Shown here in pieces: positions 1 through 10,242 of a DNA stretch of 64,000 bases (position 1 is its first letter; every line of letters begins with the position of its first letter). The position numbers and the translations under genes were made by a program. The stretch is taken from the NCBI RefSeq assembly GCF_027105095.1, contig NZ_CP114278.1, positions 2,888,501-2,952,500 of the forward strand. Reading direction: 5' to 3'. The notes below the pieces were generated by a model, which made no database searches, was not told where the DNA came from, and worked only from the letters and a program-made list of their open reading frames with translations. This DNA is from Brevundimonas vesicularis (GTDB lineage Bacteria > Pseudomonadota > Alphaproteobacteria > Caulobacterales > Caulobacteraceae).

Positions 1-1
1 C

Positions 2-268
2 TATGCCACCGTGGTCAAGAAGGGCGACGCCCGCGCCGGCTCGGTCATCGTCAAGGCCTACGACACCTCCACCCGCACCGCCCGCCTGTTCACCGAAGCC
101 TTCGGAACCGACGGCGACCGCCTTTGGATCCAGCCCGTCACCTCCGACAGCGAAAGCGAACTGGACGCCTATATCGCCCGACAGAGGGGGTACGACCCGG
201 ACCTGTGGGTGGTCGAGATCGAGGACAAGCAGGGGCGGCACTTCATCACGGAGACGGTGCAGGCTTGA
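2..268 (+). CDS. DUF1491 family protein, 5'-truncated by window edge
   Basis: The reading frame is open to the window edge, so the start lies upstream. The visible part begins YATVVKKGDARAGSVIVKAYD and continues with alternating hydrophobic and charged stretches and the segment DPDLWVVEIED near the end, which fits the small DUF1491 proteins of Alphaproteobacteria (about 110 residues). No biochemical role is established for this family. The GTG at 11 could be read as a start, but the homologous sequence extends before it. It is followed by a convergent HxlR gene about 26 bases away. Confidence 0.7.
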   Translation, partial: YATVVKKGDARAGSVIVKAYDTSTRTARLFTEAFGTDGDRLWIQPVTSDSESELDAYIARQRGYDPDLWVVEIEDKQGRHFITETVQA

Positions 269-294
269 TTCTCTGCGCTCTGACTTGAGCGGGA

Positions 295-705
295 TTATTT
301 ATCTCGCCCATCAAACGCCGCGCGCGCCGCCTCGATGCGGTCGATGTTTTTTTCGGCCCAGGTCCAGACGCCGCAGAACGCTTCAGCCAGGGTGAAGCCC
401 AGGTCGGTCAGGCGGTATTCGACCTTGGGCGGGATGACGGGGTGGACGGTGCGGATCACCAGGCCGTCGCGCTCCATCTGGCGCAGGGTCTGGGTCAGCA
501 TCTTCTGACTGATGCCCCCGACCAGGTCGCCGACGCGGGTGAAACGCGTCTCGCCGTGTTCGGCCAAGACCTCCAGGATCAGCATAGTCCATTTGTCGGC
601 GACGCGGCCGATGACGTCGTTGACCAAGGCCTCCACGCGCGGATCGGCGACCTCTCCGGTCTCGGGGTGAGCAATTCTTGCAGGCGGAAGCGCCGTCATA
701 GCCAT
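295..705 (-). CDS. HxlR family transcriptional regulator
   Basis: A 136-residue winged-helix regulator. The central segment from about residue 30 to 110 has the HxlR signature: DKWTMLILEVLAEHGETRF, then GISQKMLTQTLRQMERDGLV as the recognition helix region, then the wing around VIPPKVEYRLTDLG. HxlR proteins usually sense quinones, aldehydes or oxidants and control a nearby oxidoreductase. The divergent neighbour is an SDR oxidoreductase, and the 103-base gap holds a 7-base inverted repeat, so the SDR gene is the likely target. A GGAAAG ribosome-binding site precedes the ATG at 705. No cysteine lies in the N-terminal part, so thiol sensing as in HypR is not obvious. Confidence 0.9.
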   Translation of the reverse strand: MAMTALPPARIAHPETGEVADPRVEALVNDVIGRVADKWTMLILEVLAEHGETRFTRVGDLVGGISQKMLTQTLRQMERDGLVIRTVHPVIPPKVEYRLTDLGFTLAEAFCGVWTWAEKNIDRIEAARAAFDGRDK

Positions 706-720
706 TTCTTTCCGGACGGT

Positions 721-747
721 AAGTAGGGCGGTTTCAAGTGCCTACTT
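721..747. promoter_or_regulatory. Candidate HxlR operator (inverted repeat)
   Basis: AAGTAGG at 721-727 is matched by a perfect inverted CCTACTT at 741-747, with 13 bases between. It lies midway between the divergent HxlR and SDR starts. HxlR-family proteins bind such dyads between themselves and the gene they control. Binding by this regulator is inferred from position. Confidence 0.6.
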
Positions 748-808
748 TCGGTTGGAGAGTGAACGTCATACCTCGCTTTCATCGCTGACGCATCCCGAGG
801 AGACGATC

Positions 809-1561
809 ATGAACATCACCGGCAACACCATACTGATCACCGGCGGCGGCACGGGCATCGGCCGCGCCCTCGCCGAGGCGCTGCACGCGCGCGGTAATCA
901 GATCATCATCACCGGCCGCCGCGAAAGCGTGCTGAGAGAGACGGCGGCCGCCAATCCCGGCATGGCCTGGGCGACGCTGGACATGGAGGACGCTGCGGCC
1001 GTCGCCGCCTTCGGCGCCCAGGTCGTCAAGGACCACTCCGCCCTGAACGCCGTCATTCTGAACGCCGGCATCATGAAGACAGAGGACCTGAAGGCCCAGC
1101 CGTTCGACCTGGCCGTCGTGGAGGCGATCATCGCCACCAATCTATTGGGGCCGATCCGCCTGACAGCCGCCCTGCTGCCGCATCTGACGGCCCAACCGAA
1201 GGCGACGGTGATGACGGTGACCTCGGGCCTGGCCTTCGTCCCGCTGACGGCGACGCCGACCTACAATGCGACCAAGGCGGCGATGCATTCGTGGAGCCAG
1301 TCCCTGCGGCATCAACTGGCGGACACCGGGGTCGAGGTGCTGGAGTTGGCCCCGCCCGGCGTGGCCACCGACCTGATGCCGGGCCATGCGGAAAACCCCG
1401 CCTCCATGCCGCTGGCCGACTATACGGCCGAGGTGATCGGCCTGATCGAACGCGGCGAGACCCCGCGCGGCGAAATCCTGGTCGAACGGGTCAAGCCGCT
1501 GCGGTTCGCTGAGGCAAACGGCTATGAGGCGGTGTTCGCGCAGTTGAACGGCGCGCACTAG
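809..1561 (+). CDS. SDR family oxidoreductase (DltE-like)
   Basis: A 250-residue classical short-chain dehydrogenase. The N-terminus carries the nucleotide-binding turn TGGGTGIGRA (residues 11-20), NAG occurs mid-protein (LNAGIM), and the catalytic Ser-Tyr-Lys set is seen in TVTSGLAF and TYNATKAAM at about residues 140-160. The ATG at 809 is preferred over an upstream start at 752 because GAGGAGA lies just before it and homology begins with MNITGNTILITGG. It resembles the DltE/YdfG-like NAD(P)-dependent reductases often controlled by HxlR regulators. The substrate cannot be read from the sequence. Confidence 0.9.
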   Translation: MNITGNTILITGGGTGIGRALAEALHARGNQIIITGRRESVLRETAAANPGMAWATLDMEDAAAVAAFGAQVVKDHSALNAVILNAGIMKTEDLKAQPFDLAVVEAIIATNLLGPIRLTAALLPHLTAQPKATVMTVTSGLAFVPLTATPTYNATKAAMHSWSQSLRHQLADTGVEVLELAPPGVATDLMPGHAENPASMPLADYTAEVIGLIERGETPRGEILVERVKPLRFAEANGYEAVFAQLNGAH

Positions 1562-1713
1562 ACGGGATCATTCCCGGTCAAAAGCGGTCAGGGTCGGCGG
1601 GACAAGCCGCCGATCCAGCGACCGAAGGCGGCTTTGCAACCCGGTGATGCCATCAAGCAGCGCACCCCGATGGCCCTTTATGCGTTACATGCAAAGCTGA
1701 AGGAGCGCGTTTG

Positions 1714-2457
1714 ATGGCCGCCGAAAAGACCGCTGTCCTCTACCGAATGGTTATGGAAAAGCACGTTTGCCCTTGGGGTCTGCGCGCCAAACATCTGCTG
1801 AAGAGCCAGGGCTTCGTCGTCGACGACCGCTGGCTGACCACGCGCGAACAGACCGACGCCTTCAAGGCCGAGCATGGCGTCAAGACGACGCCGCAGACCT
1901 TTATCAACGGACAAAGGATCGGCGGCTACGACGATCTCAGGCGTTTCCTGGGCAAGCCGGTCAAGGATCCGAACCGCAAGACCTATACCCCGGTGCTTGT
2001 CGTCTTCGCCGTCACCGCCCTGATGGCGATCGCCGCCAGTTACGCCGCCGGGACGTTGCTGACGAAGCGGACGCCCGAGTGGTTCATCGCCTTTTCCATG
2101 TGCGCCCTGGCGATGCTGAAGCTGCGGGATCTGGACGGATTCGCCACCATGTTCCTGGGATACGACTTGCTGGCGCGACGCTGGGTGCCGTACGCCTACA
2201 TATATCCGTTCGTCGAGCTTGGGGCCGGCGTCCTGATGATCGCGAACGTGCTGACGTGGCTGTCGGCGCCGGCGGCCGCCTTCGTGGGTCTGATCGGCGG
2301 CTGGTCGGTGTTCAAGGCCGTCTACATCCAGAAACGCGAACTCAAATGCGCCTGCGTCGGCGGCGACAGCAATGTGCCGCTCGGTTTCCTGTCCCTGACC
2401 GAGAACGTGATGATGGTCCTGATGGCGGCGTGGATGGGCTGGATGGCCTGGGCCTGA
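1714..2457 (+). CDS. Glutaredoxin-MauE/DoxX-type membrane fusion protein
   Basis: A 247-residue two-part protein. Residues 5-80 form a glutaredoxin fold with a CPWG active site (Cys19; the second cysteine is replaced by Gly) and a cis-Pro segment TTPQTFINGQRIGG. After a short linker come about four hydrophobic helices (residues 90-245) of the MauE/methylamine-utilization type, ending with a CAC motif (ELKCACVGG). Such fusions are thought to handle thiol-disulfide chemistry at the inner membrane. The loss of the resolving cysteine makes the glutaredoxin part monothiol-like. ATG at 1714 follows an AAGGAG site; the TTG three bases earlier is less likely. Confidence 0.85.
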   Translation: MAAEKTAVLYRMVMEKHVCPWGLRAKHLLKSQGFVVDDRWLTTREQTDAFKAEHGVKTTPQTFINGQRIGGYDDLRRFLGKPVKDPNRKTYTPVLVVFAVTALMAIAASYAAGTLLTKRTPEWFIAFSMCALAMLKLRDLDGFATMFLGYDLLARRWVPYAYIYPFVELGAGVLMIANVLTWLSAPAAAFVGLIGGWSVFKAVYIQKRELKCACVGGDSNVPLGFLSLTENVMMVLMAAWMGWMAWA

Positions 2458-2484
2458 GGCCTCACCTCAGACCAGCAGCGCCGA

Positions 2485-4293
<1,809 letters not shown>

Positions 4294-4462
4294 CCGCGCG
4301 CCCCTATCACGCGCGGGCGCCGGGGACCAGACGCGGCACGATCCGCAGCCAGCACGGCCGCGTATTACAGCTTGGCAATGATGGCGTTTGTCTTTGAGCG
4401 CGGCCCTGGGACGCTGTAAGGGAAACGGCCATCGCCTGATCGCTCTTCAAGGACGTTTTTCC

Positions 4463-5614
4463 GTGCTCCAGACGACCCGACCCACACTTCTGGCCGGTGC
4501 GGCCGTTCTGGCCGTCCTGCTGCTGGCCGGCTGCGGCGGCGGAGACGACAAGAAGGCCGACGGCAAGGAGGCGGCCGGCGCGCGCCAGACCGTGACCGCC
4601 GCGACCGTGACCCAGATCAACCTGGCCCGCACGGTCAACGCCTCGGGCTCCGTCTCCGCCTGGGAAGAGGTGCCGGTGGCGGCCGAGACCGGCGGCCTGA
4701 CCGCCGTCGCCGTCTATGTGGACGAAGGCTCCTACGTGCGTCAGGGCCAGCCGCTGGTGCAGATGAACGACGTCCTGCTGCGCGCCCAGCTGCGGCAGCA
4801 GCAGGCCCAGGTGCAGCTGGCCGAGGCCAATGTGGCGCGCGACAACGCCGCGCTCGATCGCGCGCAGCAGCTGAAGGAACGCGGCTTCCTCAGCCAGGCG
4901 TCGCTGGACACGGCCTTGGCCAACCAGCGCAGCTCGAACGCCAATCTGGCCGCCGCCCGCGCGGCCCTCAGCCAGACCCAGACCCAGTTGTCGCAGGCGA
5001 CCATCCGCGCGCCCGTCGGCGGGATGATCATCAGCCGCAGCGTCACCAAGGGCCAGATCATCGCCGCCGGGACCGAACTGTTCCGCATGGTGCGCGACGG
5101 CCGGCTGGAGCTGGACGCCCAGGTGCCGGAAACCGAACTGTCGCTGGTCCGCGCCGGTCAGTCGGCGATCGTGACCTCCAGCGAGGCCGGCCAGACCACC
5201 GGCTCGGTCCGCATCGTCACGCCCGAGGTGAATGCGCAGACCCGCCTGGGCCTGGCCCGCATTTCCCTGGCGCCCGGCGCCCAGCTGCGGCCCGGCATGT
5301 TCGCCCGCGCCGAGATCGCCGTCGGCGATCAGCCCGCCCTGGTCGTGCCCGCCTCGGCGGTCGTCTATCGCGAGGCCAAGGCCGGGGTCTATGTCGTGGG
5401 CCAGGGCGATGTCGTCCGCTTCGTCCCGGTCACGACCGGGGTTCGCAGCGGCGACCGCGTCGCGGTCACGGGCGTCCAGGCCGGTCAGCGCGTCGTCGTG
5501 CAGGGCGCAGGCTTCCTGGGCGAAGGCGACCATGTGACGGTGGCCCCGGCGACCGCGGCGCCCCAGCCGGCGACGCCCGCCGCCCCTGCCCCCGCCGCTG
5601 CAGCCGCGCGCTAG
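4463..5614 (+). CDS. RND efflux periplasmic adaptor (membrane fusion lipoprotein)
   Basis: 383 residues from a GTG start at 4463, which follows AAGGACG; the longer in-frame start at 4388 would put an unlikely extension before the signal peptide. The N-terminus is a lipoprotein signal with lipobox LLLAGC (Cys24). A barrel/lipoyl half-motif (VPVAAETGGLTAVAVYVDEG) precedes a coiled-coil hairpin rich in Gln and Ala (about residues 95-180), then a second lipoyl half (RAPVGGMI) and a beta-barrel. The tail is Ala/Pro-rich. It links the inner-membrane pump to an outer-membrane channel. The permease gene starts 10 bases downstream; no TolC-type gene is in the window. Confidence 0.93.
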   Translation: MLQTTRPTLLAGAAVLAVLLLAGCGGGDDKKADGKEAAGARQTVTAATVTQINLARTVNASGSVSAWEEVPVAAETGGLTAVAVYVDEGSYVRQGQPLVQMNDVLLRAQLRQQQAQVQLAEANVARDNAALDRAQQLKERGFLSQASLDTALANQRSSNANLAAARAALSQTQTQLSQATIRAPVGGMIISRSVTKGQIIAAGTELFRMVRDGRLELDAQVPETELSLVRAGQSAIVTSSEAGQTTGSVRIVTPEVNAQTRLGLARISLAPGAQLRPGMFARAEIAVGDQPALVVPASAVVYREAKAGVYVVGQGDVVRFVPVTTGVRSGDRVAVTGVQAGQRVVVQGAGFLGEGDHVTVAPATAAPQPATPAAPAPAAAAAR

Positions 5615-5624
5615 GATCGGACCG

Positions 5625-8600
5625 ATGGGCTTTCAGAACATCTCGTCCTGGTCGATCAGGAACCCGATCCCCATCGTCCTGCTGTTCGTCGTCCTGACGA
5701 TCGCGGGGACGATGAGCTATTTCAAACTCAGGACGAACAACTTCCCCGACGTGGATCTGCCGGTCGTCGCCGTGACGGTGGTCCAGGCCGGCGCCGCCCC
5801 GACCGAGATGGAGACCCAGGTCACGCGCCTGGTCGAGGATGCGGTGGCGGGCCTGGGATCGGTCAAGCACATCACCTCGGTCGTCAACGAGGGGGTGTCG
5901 ACCACCTCCATCGAGTTCCAGCTGGGCGTGAACCTGGAGAAGGTCACCAACGACGTGCGCAACGCCGTCAGCGGTATCCGCCAGAACCTGCCCGCCGACG
6001 TGCAGGAACCGATCGTCCAGCGCATCGAATTCACCGCCATTCCCTTCGCCAACTTCGTGGTGCGGGCGCCGGGCATGAGCCCCGAGGAGCTGAGCTGGTT
6101 CGTCGACAATACCGTGGCCAAACGCCTGTTGTCGGTGCGCGGCGTCAGCCAGATCAGCCGTGACGGCGGCGTCAGTCGTGAAATCCGCATCAAGCTGGAC
6201 CCCGCGCGGCTCGCCGCCTCGGGCGTGACGGCGGCCCAGGTGTCGAACCAGCTGCGCGCCTCCAACATCAACCTGCCGGGCGGCCGCGGCGAGATCGCGG
6301 GCGAGGAGCAGGCCATCCGCACCGTCGGTTCGGCCAAGTCGGTCGAACAGCTGCGCGAGACCCTGATCCCCATCGGCAGCCGCAGCGTGCGGCTGGGCGA
6401 CCTGGGCCAGATCACCGACGAATGGTCCGAGCCGCGCGGCCGCGCCCGCTTCAACGGTCAGGAAGTCGTCGGCTTCGGCGTCTCGCGCGCCATCGGCTCG
6501 TCCGAGGTGGACGTCTATGACCGCGTCAAGGCCGAGATCGAGAAGCTGGACCAGGAGCGCGGCGACGTCACCATCGAGGAGGTGGCCAACACCACCGAAG
6601 ACGTCGTCAACAACTTCCACGCCTCGGTCGAGACCCTGGTGCTGGGCGCCCTTCTGGCGATCGCGGTGGTCTTCATCTTCCTGCGGGACTGGCGCGCGAC
6701 CCTGATCGCGGCGGTGGCCATGCCGCTGTCGCTGATCCCGACCTTCTGGGTGATGGACCTGACGAACCAGTCGCTGAACGTCGTGACGCTGCTGGCCCTG
6801 TCGCTGACCATCGGCATCCTGGTGGATGACGCCATCGTGGAGATCGAGAACATCGTCCGTCACATCCGCGACGGCAAGGCCCCCTACCCCGCGGCCATCG
6901 AGGCGGCCGACGAGATCGGCCTGGCGGTCATGGCGACGACGGCGACCCTGATTGCGGTGTTCGCCCCCACCGGATTCATGCCCGGCGTCGTGGGCCAGTT
7001 CTTCAAGAGCTTCGCCATCGCCACCTGCGTCAGCGTTCTGTTCTCCCTGCTCGTGGCGCGAACCCTGACGCCCCTGATGGGCGCCTATCTGCTGAAGCGC
7101 GACCAGGGCAAGGAGCACAAGGAGCCCTTCTGGATGGGGCCCTATCTGAAGGCCCTGAACTGGGCGCTGGGCGATGACTGGCGCAAGCGCAGGGCCGACC
7201 ACCACCCGCGCGCAAGCTGGTTCCGCCGCAAGGTCGCGGACCGGATGTTCGATCACCGGCTGTGGGTGCTGGGGATGGGCGTGCTGTTCTTCATCCTGTC
7301 GATCATTCTGGCGACCAAGCTGCCGGGCGAGTTCATTCCGGTCGAGGACATCTCGCGCTCCACCGTGACGGTGCAGTTGCCGCCGGGCGCGACCTTGGCC
7401 GAGACGGATTCCGCCGTGCAGCGCATCAACCGCGAACTGATGAAACGGCCCGAGGTCGCGTCGGTCTATTCGTCCGTCGGTTCGGCGACGACCAGCTTCG
7501 GCCCCGGCGGCGGCGGATCGGCCGGCGAGGTGCGCAGCGCCAACCTGACCGTCAATCTGGTCGGGCGCTGGGATCGCAAGCTGAGCCAGCAGGAGTTCGA
7601 GCGCGACATGGGACCGGTGCTGCGCCAGATTCCCGGCGCGCGAATCCAGTTCGGCGCCGCGGGCGGAGGCGGCGGGTCCAGCCTTCTGACCATCGCCCTG
7701 GTCGGCGACGACCCCAATGTGCTTGAGCCCGCGGCCGCCAAGGTCGAACGCGAGATGCGCAGCATTCCGGGCCTGTCCAATGTGGTGTCCTCGGCCTCGC
7801 TCGTGCGGCCGGAAATCCTGGTCACACCGCGCGCCGATGTCGCCGCCTTGCAAGGGGTGTCGACCCAGGACATCAGCCAGGTGGCGCGCGTCGCCACCCT
7901 GGGCGACGCCGATCAGCTGTTGCCCAAGTTCAATCTGGGCGACCGCCAGGTGCCGATCCGGGTCATGCTGACGGAACAGGCGCGTTCGGATCTGGGCGTG
8001 CTGGAGAACCTTCAGGTGCCGACGGCGTCGGGCGCGACGGTGCCCCTGTCGGCGGTGGCGGACATAAGCTTCGGGGCCGGCCCCAACCAGATCAATCGTC
8101 TGGACCGACTGCGGGTCGCCAACATCACCGCCGAACTGACCGGCCTGACCCTGAGCCAGGGGACGCAGGCGGTGAACGATCTGCCGGCGATCAAGTCCCT
8201 GCCGCAGGGGGTCAGCCAGAAGCCGTCGGGCGACGCCGAAAGCTTCCAGGAGCTGGGCATGGGCTTCGCCTTCGCCATCATCACCGGCATTCTGTTGATG
8301 TATGTCGTGCTGGTCCTGCTGTTCAAAAGCTTCTTCCACCCGATCACCATCCTGGCGGCGCTTCCCGTGTCGTTCGGCGGCGCCTTCTTCCTGCTGCTGG
8401 TGACGGGCAAGTCGCTGTCCATGCCGGCCCTGATCGGCATCATCATGCTGACCGGGATCGCGGCGAAGAACTCCATCCTACTGGTCGACTACGCCATCAT
8501 GGCGATCGACAAGGGGATGAACCGCCACGACGCCCTGATGGACGCCGCCCACAAGCGGGCGCGGCCGATCATCATGACGACCATGGCGATGGGCCTGGGG

Positions 8601-8831
8601 ATGCTGCCCATCGCGGCGGCGTTCGGCGAAGGCACCGCCTTCCGCTCGCCCATGGCCATCGCGGTCATCGGGGGACTGATCACATCCACCGCGCTGTCGC
8701 TGCTGTTCGTGCCGGTGGTGTTCAGCCTGATAGACGGGGTCAAGCGCCGCCTGGAAGGCCGAATGGACAAGATGTTCCACGGCCAGCACGGGCATGAGGA
8801 GCCGGCGGCGATGGAGGATCGCCCGGCCTGA
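5625..8831 (+). CDS. RND efflux permease (HAE1/AcrB-like)
   Basis: A 1068-residue inner-membrane proton-driven pump of the hydrophobe/amphiphile efflux type. The start SIRNPIPIVLLFVVLTIAG is the usual first membrane helix, followed by a large periplasmic loop, a helix cluster with the acidic proton-relay pair in GILVDDAIVEIENIV, a second periplasmic loop, and the final cluster containing GIAAKNSILLVDYA. It forms an operon with the adaptor just upstream. Glycine-rich inserts (FGPGGGGSAG and AAGGGGGSS) lie in the second periplasmic region. Substrates cannot be assigned. Confidence 0.95.
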   Translation: MGFQNISSWSIRNPIPIVLLFVVLTIAGTMSYFKLRTNNFPDVDLPVVAVTVVQAGAAPTEMETQVTRLVEDAVAGLGSVKHITSVVNEGVSTTSIEFQLGVNLEKVTNDVRNAVSGIRQNLPADVQEPIVQRIEFTAIPFANFVVRAPGMSPEELSWFVDNTVAKRLLSVRGVSQISRDGGVSREIRIKLDPARLAASGVTAAQVSNQLRASNINLPGGRGEIAGEEQAIRTVGSAKSVEQLRETLIPIGSRSVRLGDLGQITDEWSEPRGRARFNGQEVVGFGVSRAIGSSEVDVYDRVKAEIEKLDQERGDVTIEEVANTTEDVVNNFHASVETLVLGALLAIAVVFIFLRDWRATLIAAVAMPLSLIPTFWVMDLTNQSLNVVTLLALSLTIGILVDDAIVEIENIVRHIRDGKAPYPAAIEAADEIGLAVMATTATLIAVFAPTGFMPGVVGQFFKSFAIATCVSVLFSLLVARTLTPLMGAYLLKRDQGKEHKEPFWMGPYLKALNWALGDDWRKRRADHHPRASWFRRKVADRMFDHRLWVLGMGVLFFILSIILATKLPGEFIPVEDISRSTVTVQLPPGATLAETDSAVQRINRELMKRPEVASVYSSVGSATTSFGPGGGGSAGEVRSANLTVNLVGRWDRKLSQQEFERDMGPVLRQIPGARIQFGAAGGGGGSSLLTIALVGDDPNVLEPAAAKVEREMRSIPGLSNVVSSASLVRPEILVTPRADVAALQGVSTQDISQVARVATLGDADQLLPKFNLGDRQVPIRVMLTEQARSDLGVLENLQVPTASGATVPLSAVADISFGAGPNQINRLDRLRVANITAELTGLTLSQGTQAVNDLPAIKSLPQGVSQKPSGDAESFQELGMGFAFAIITGILLMYVVLVLLFKSFFHPITILAALPVSFGGAFFLLLVTGKSLSMPALIGIIMLTGIAAKNSILLVDYAIMAIDKGMNRHDALMDAAHKRARPIIMTTMAMGLGMLPIAAAFGEGTAFRSPMAIAVIGGLITSTALSLLFVPVVFSLIDGVKRRLEGRMDKMFHGQHGHEEPAAMEDRPA

Positions 8832-8855
8832 TCCGCCCACGACGCTTGAACGACC

Positions 8856-8890
8856 AAGGCCCGGCGGTGCGATCCGACCGGGCCTTTCTT
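8856..8890 (+). terminator. Rho-independent terminator after RND operon
   Basis: Perfect 9-base stem AAGGCCCGG/CCGGGCCTT (8856-8864 with 8878-8886) followed by a T-rich stretch TCTTT. It lies 25 bases after the permease stop. Confidence 0.85.
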
Positions 8891-9233
8891 TGGACGGCTT
8901 AGAACTGGTCGCGTTCACACGAGGTGTTTCTCGTTGCCGTCCCGGAAATCGGGTCCGGCTGCAGCGATCCGTTATGTGCCATTTTGGCACCCGCCAAGCT
9001 TCCAAGAGTCCGGACCGATGTTGCACGAATGCCGTTCGCGGCCTACAGCCGAATGGTTAATCGGCGTTAGCCAAATCGTTGATTCGTCCCGCTCTGGGAC
9101 GGCACGCATCTTGGACAGCGAAGGTTGGCAGGACGGGTGGAAAAAACCGTTCTGGTCAATGCTGGGGGGAGCTTGGAGGCCAAGCGACCGCTGAACACAC
9201 AACGGCGAAAATCATCGCTTGGAGAGAATACTC
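8891..9233. other. Intergenic region upstream of secreted coat-like protein
   Basis: About 340 bases with no convincing gene on either strand. It holds a small hairpin GTGCCA-TTT-TGGCAC (8976-8990) and a poly-A run near 9140. Presumably it contains the promoter and 5' leader of the gene at 9234, but no clear -35/-10 pair could be picked. Confidence 0.5.
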
Positions 9234-10007
9234 ATGAAACTCGCTTCCCTTATGGCTGGCGCTGCGGCGCTGGCGCTCGTCGCCGCTCCGGCCATGGCCG
9301 GAACTGTCAACCAAGGCGCTGCTGTCGGCGGCTTCTCGAAGGGCATGTACGGCGCTTACACGTCGGCCAACGGCACGACCGATATGGGCTTCATCGACTT
9401 CGTCAAGACCAATGGCCTTGGCGGTCAAGACAGCGGCATCTCGGTCTTCACCGCGACCGGCAGCTCGGCCAACAACAACGGCACGGCGTCGAACAATGAC
9501 GGCGCGACCTTCACCCTGAAGGGCGCTGTGTCGACGGACTGCGCCTATTACACCGGCAACGCCTCGACCACGATCGACTTCGGCACCATCGGCATCTACG
9601 CCTCGGACGACACCGGCCCGGCCAACGCCTTTGACATGACCGCTCCGGCCAACGTCACCATCGACACCAACCTGGCCGGCTGCAACACGTCCAACACCGT
9701 CACCGTGTCCAAGAACGACATCCGCGGCCTGGTGAACAACTCGGGCGCCGGTTACGACTCCAACGTCTTCCAGGCCAACCTGCCTTACTCGGTCACCGGC
9801 ACCTACACCGCCGGCGCCGTCGGCTCCACGGCCGCCGCGACCAACGGCAACTACATCAACCTGGCCGCCAACGCCAACTCCACCAGCGCCAGCCACGGCG
9901 CCTGGAAGTCGGCCATGGCCCTGAACGTGAACATCCCCGTTCCGTCCAAGTCGCTGCTCGCCGGCGCCTATGAAGGCCAGCTGTCCGTCAATATCCAAGC
10001 CTTCTGA
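9234..10007 (+). CDS. Secreted Gly/Ala/Asn/Thr-rich protein, spore-coat-U/pilin-like
   Basis: 257 residues from the ATG at 9234, which follows GGAGAG. A Sec signal peptide ends at AAPAMA-G (about residue 22). The mature protein is rich in Gly, Ala, Asn, Ser and Thr, with a cysteine pair (STDCAYY and AGCNTSN), an IDFGTIGIY segment, and a C-terminal GAYEGQLSVNIQAF strand. This arrangement recalls the spore coat U/chaperone-usher pilin beta-sandwich, in which a Cys, an FG strand and a final G-Y-x-D/G-x-L-x-V strand recur. No chaperone or usher gene is adjacent. The family call is a pattern-based guess; export is well supported. Confidence 0.6.
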   Translation: MKLASLMAGAAALALVAAPAMAGTVNQGAAVGGFSKGMYGAYTSANGTTDMGFIDFVKTNGLGGQDSGISVFTATGSSANNNGTASNNDGATFTLKGAVSTDCAYYTGNASTTIDFGTIGIYASDDTGPANAFDMTAPANVTIDTNLAGCNTSNTVTVSKNDIRGLVNNSGAGYDSNVFQANLPYSVTGTYTAGAVGSTAAATNGNYINLAANANSTSASHGAWKSAMALNVNIPVPSKSLLAGAYEGQLSVNIQAF

Positions 10008-10033
10008 TCTTCAGAACGACCTGAGAAACCGCG

Positions 10034-10065
10034 ACAGGGGGCCCTCCGGGCCCCCTGTTTGCGTT
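10034..10065 (+). terminator. Strong hairpin terminator after the secreted protein gene
   Basis: Perfect 11-base stem ACAGGGGGCCC/GGGCCCCCTGT (10034-10044 with 10048-10058), a 3-base loop, then TTGCGTTT. It is placed 27 bases after the stop codon. Confidence 0.85.
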
Positions 10066-10186
10066 TGGCGTCCTATCATCACGAAGGCGAGAAGACTCCC
10101 TGCTCAAGCTGCGGCGAGTTGAGGACGCATGTCGGGCCGCCTTCGACACCAGACGGCCACGACCCTTGACTTTAGCACCTATGAGA

Positions 10187-10216
10187 AAGGGCCGGCCGGT
10201 TTCCCGGTCGGCCCTT
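10187..10216 (-). terminator. Hairpin terminator downstream of TonB-dependent receptor
   Basis: Thirteen-base near-perfect stem AAGGGCCGGCCGG (10187-10199) with CCGGTCGGCCCTT (10204-10216), one mismatch. On the minus strand it is followed by TCTC. It sits just past the receptor stop codon. Confidence 0.65.
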
Positions 10217-10242
10217 GGTCGTTCAGCCTTGAAGGCTGGCGA

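Noticed and set aside
5466..8339. 957-codon open frame antisense to the RND permease
   Set aside because: A shadow frame caused by high GC content; its translation is rich in His, Gln, Arg and Asp with no domain, and the plus-strand permease is unmistakable.
8976..8996. TGGCAC as part of a sigma-54 promoter before the secreted protein gene
   Set aside because: The expected TTGC-type -12 element is absent at the proper distance; it is better explained as half of the small hairpin GTGCCA-TTT-TGGCAC.
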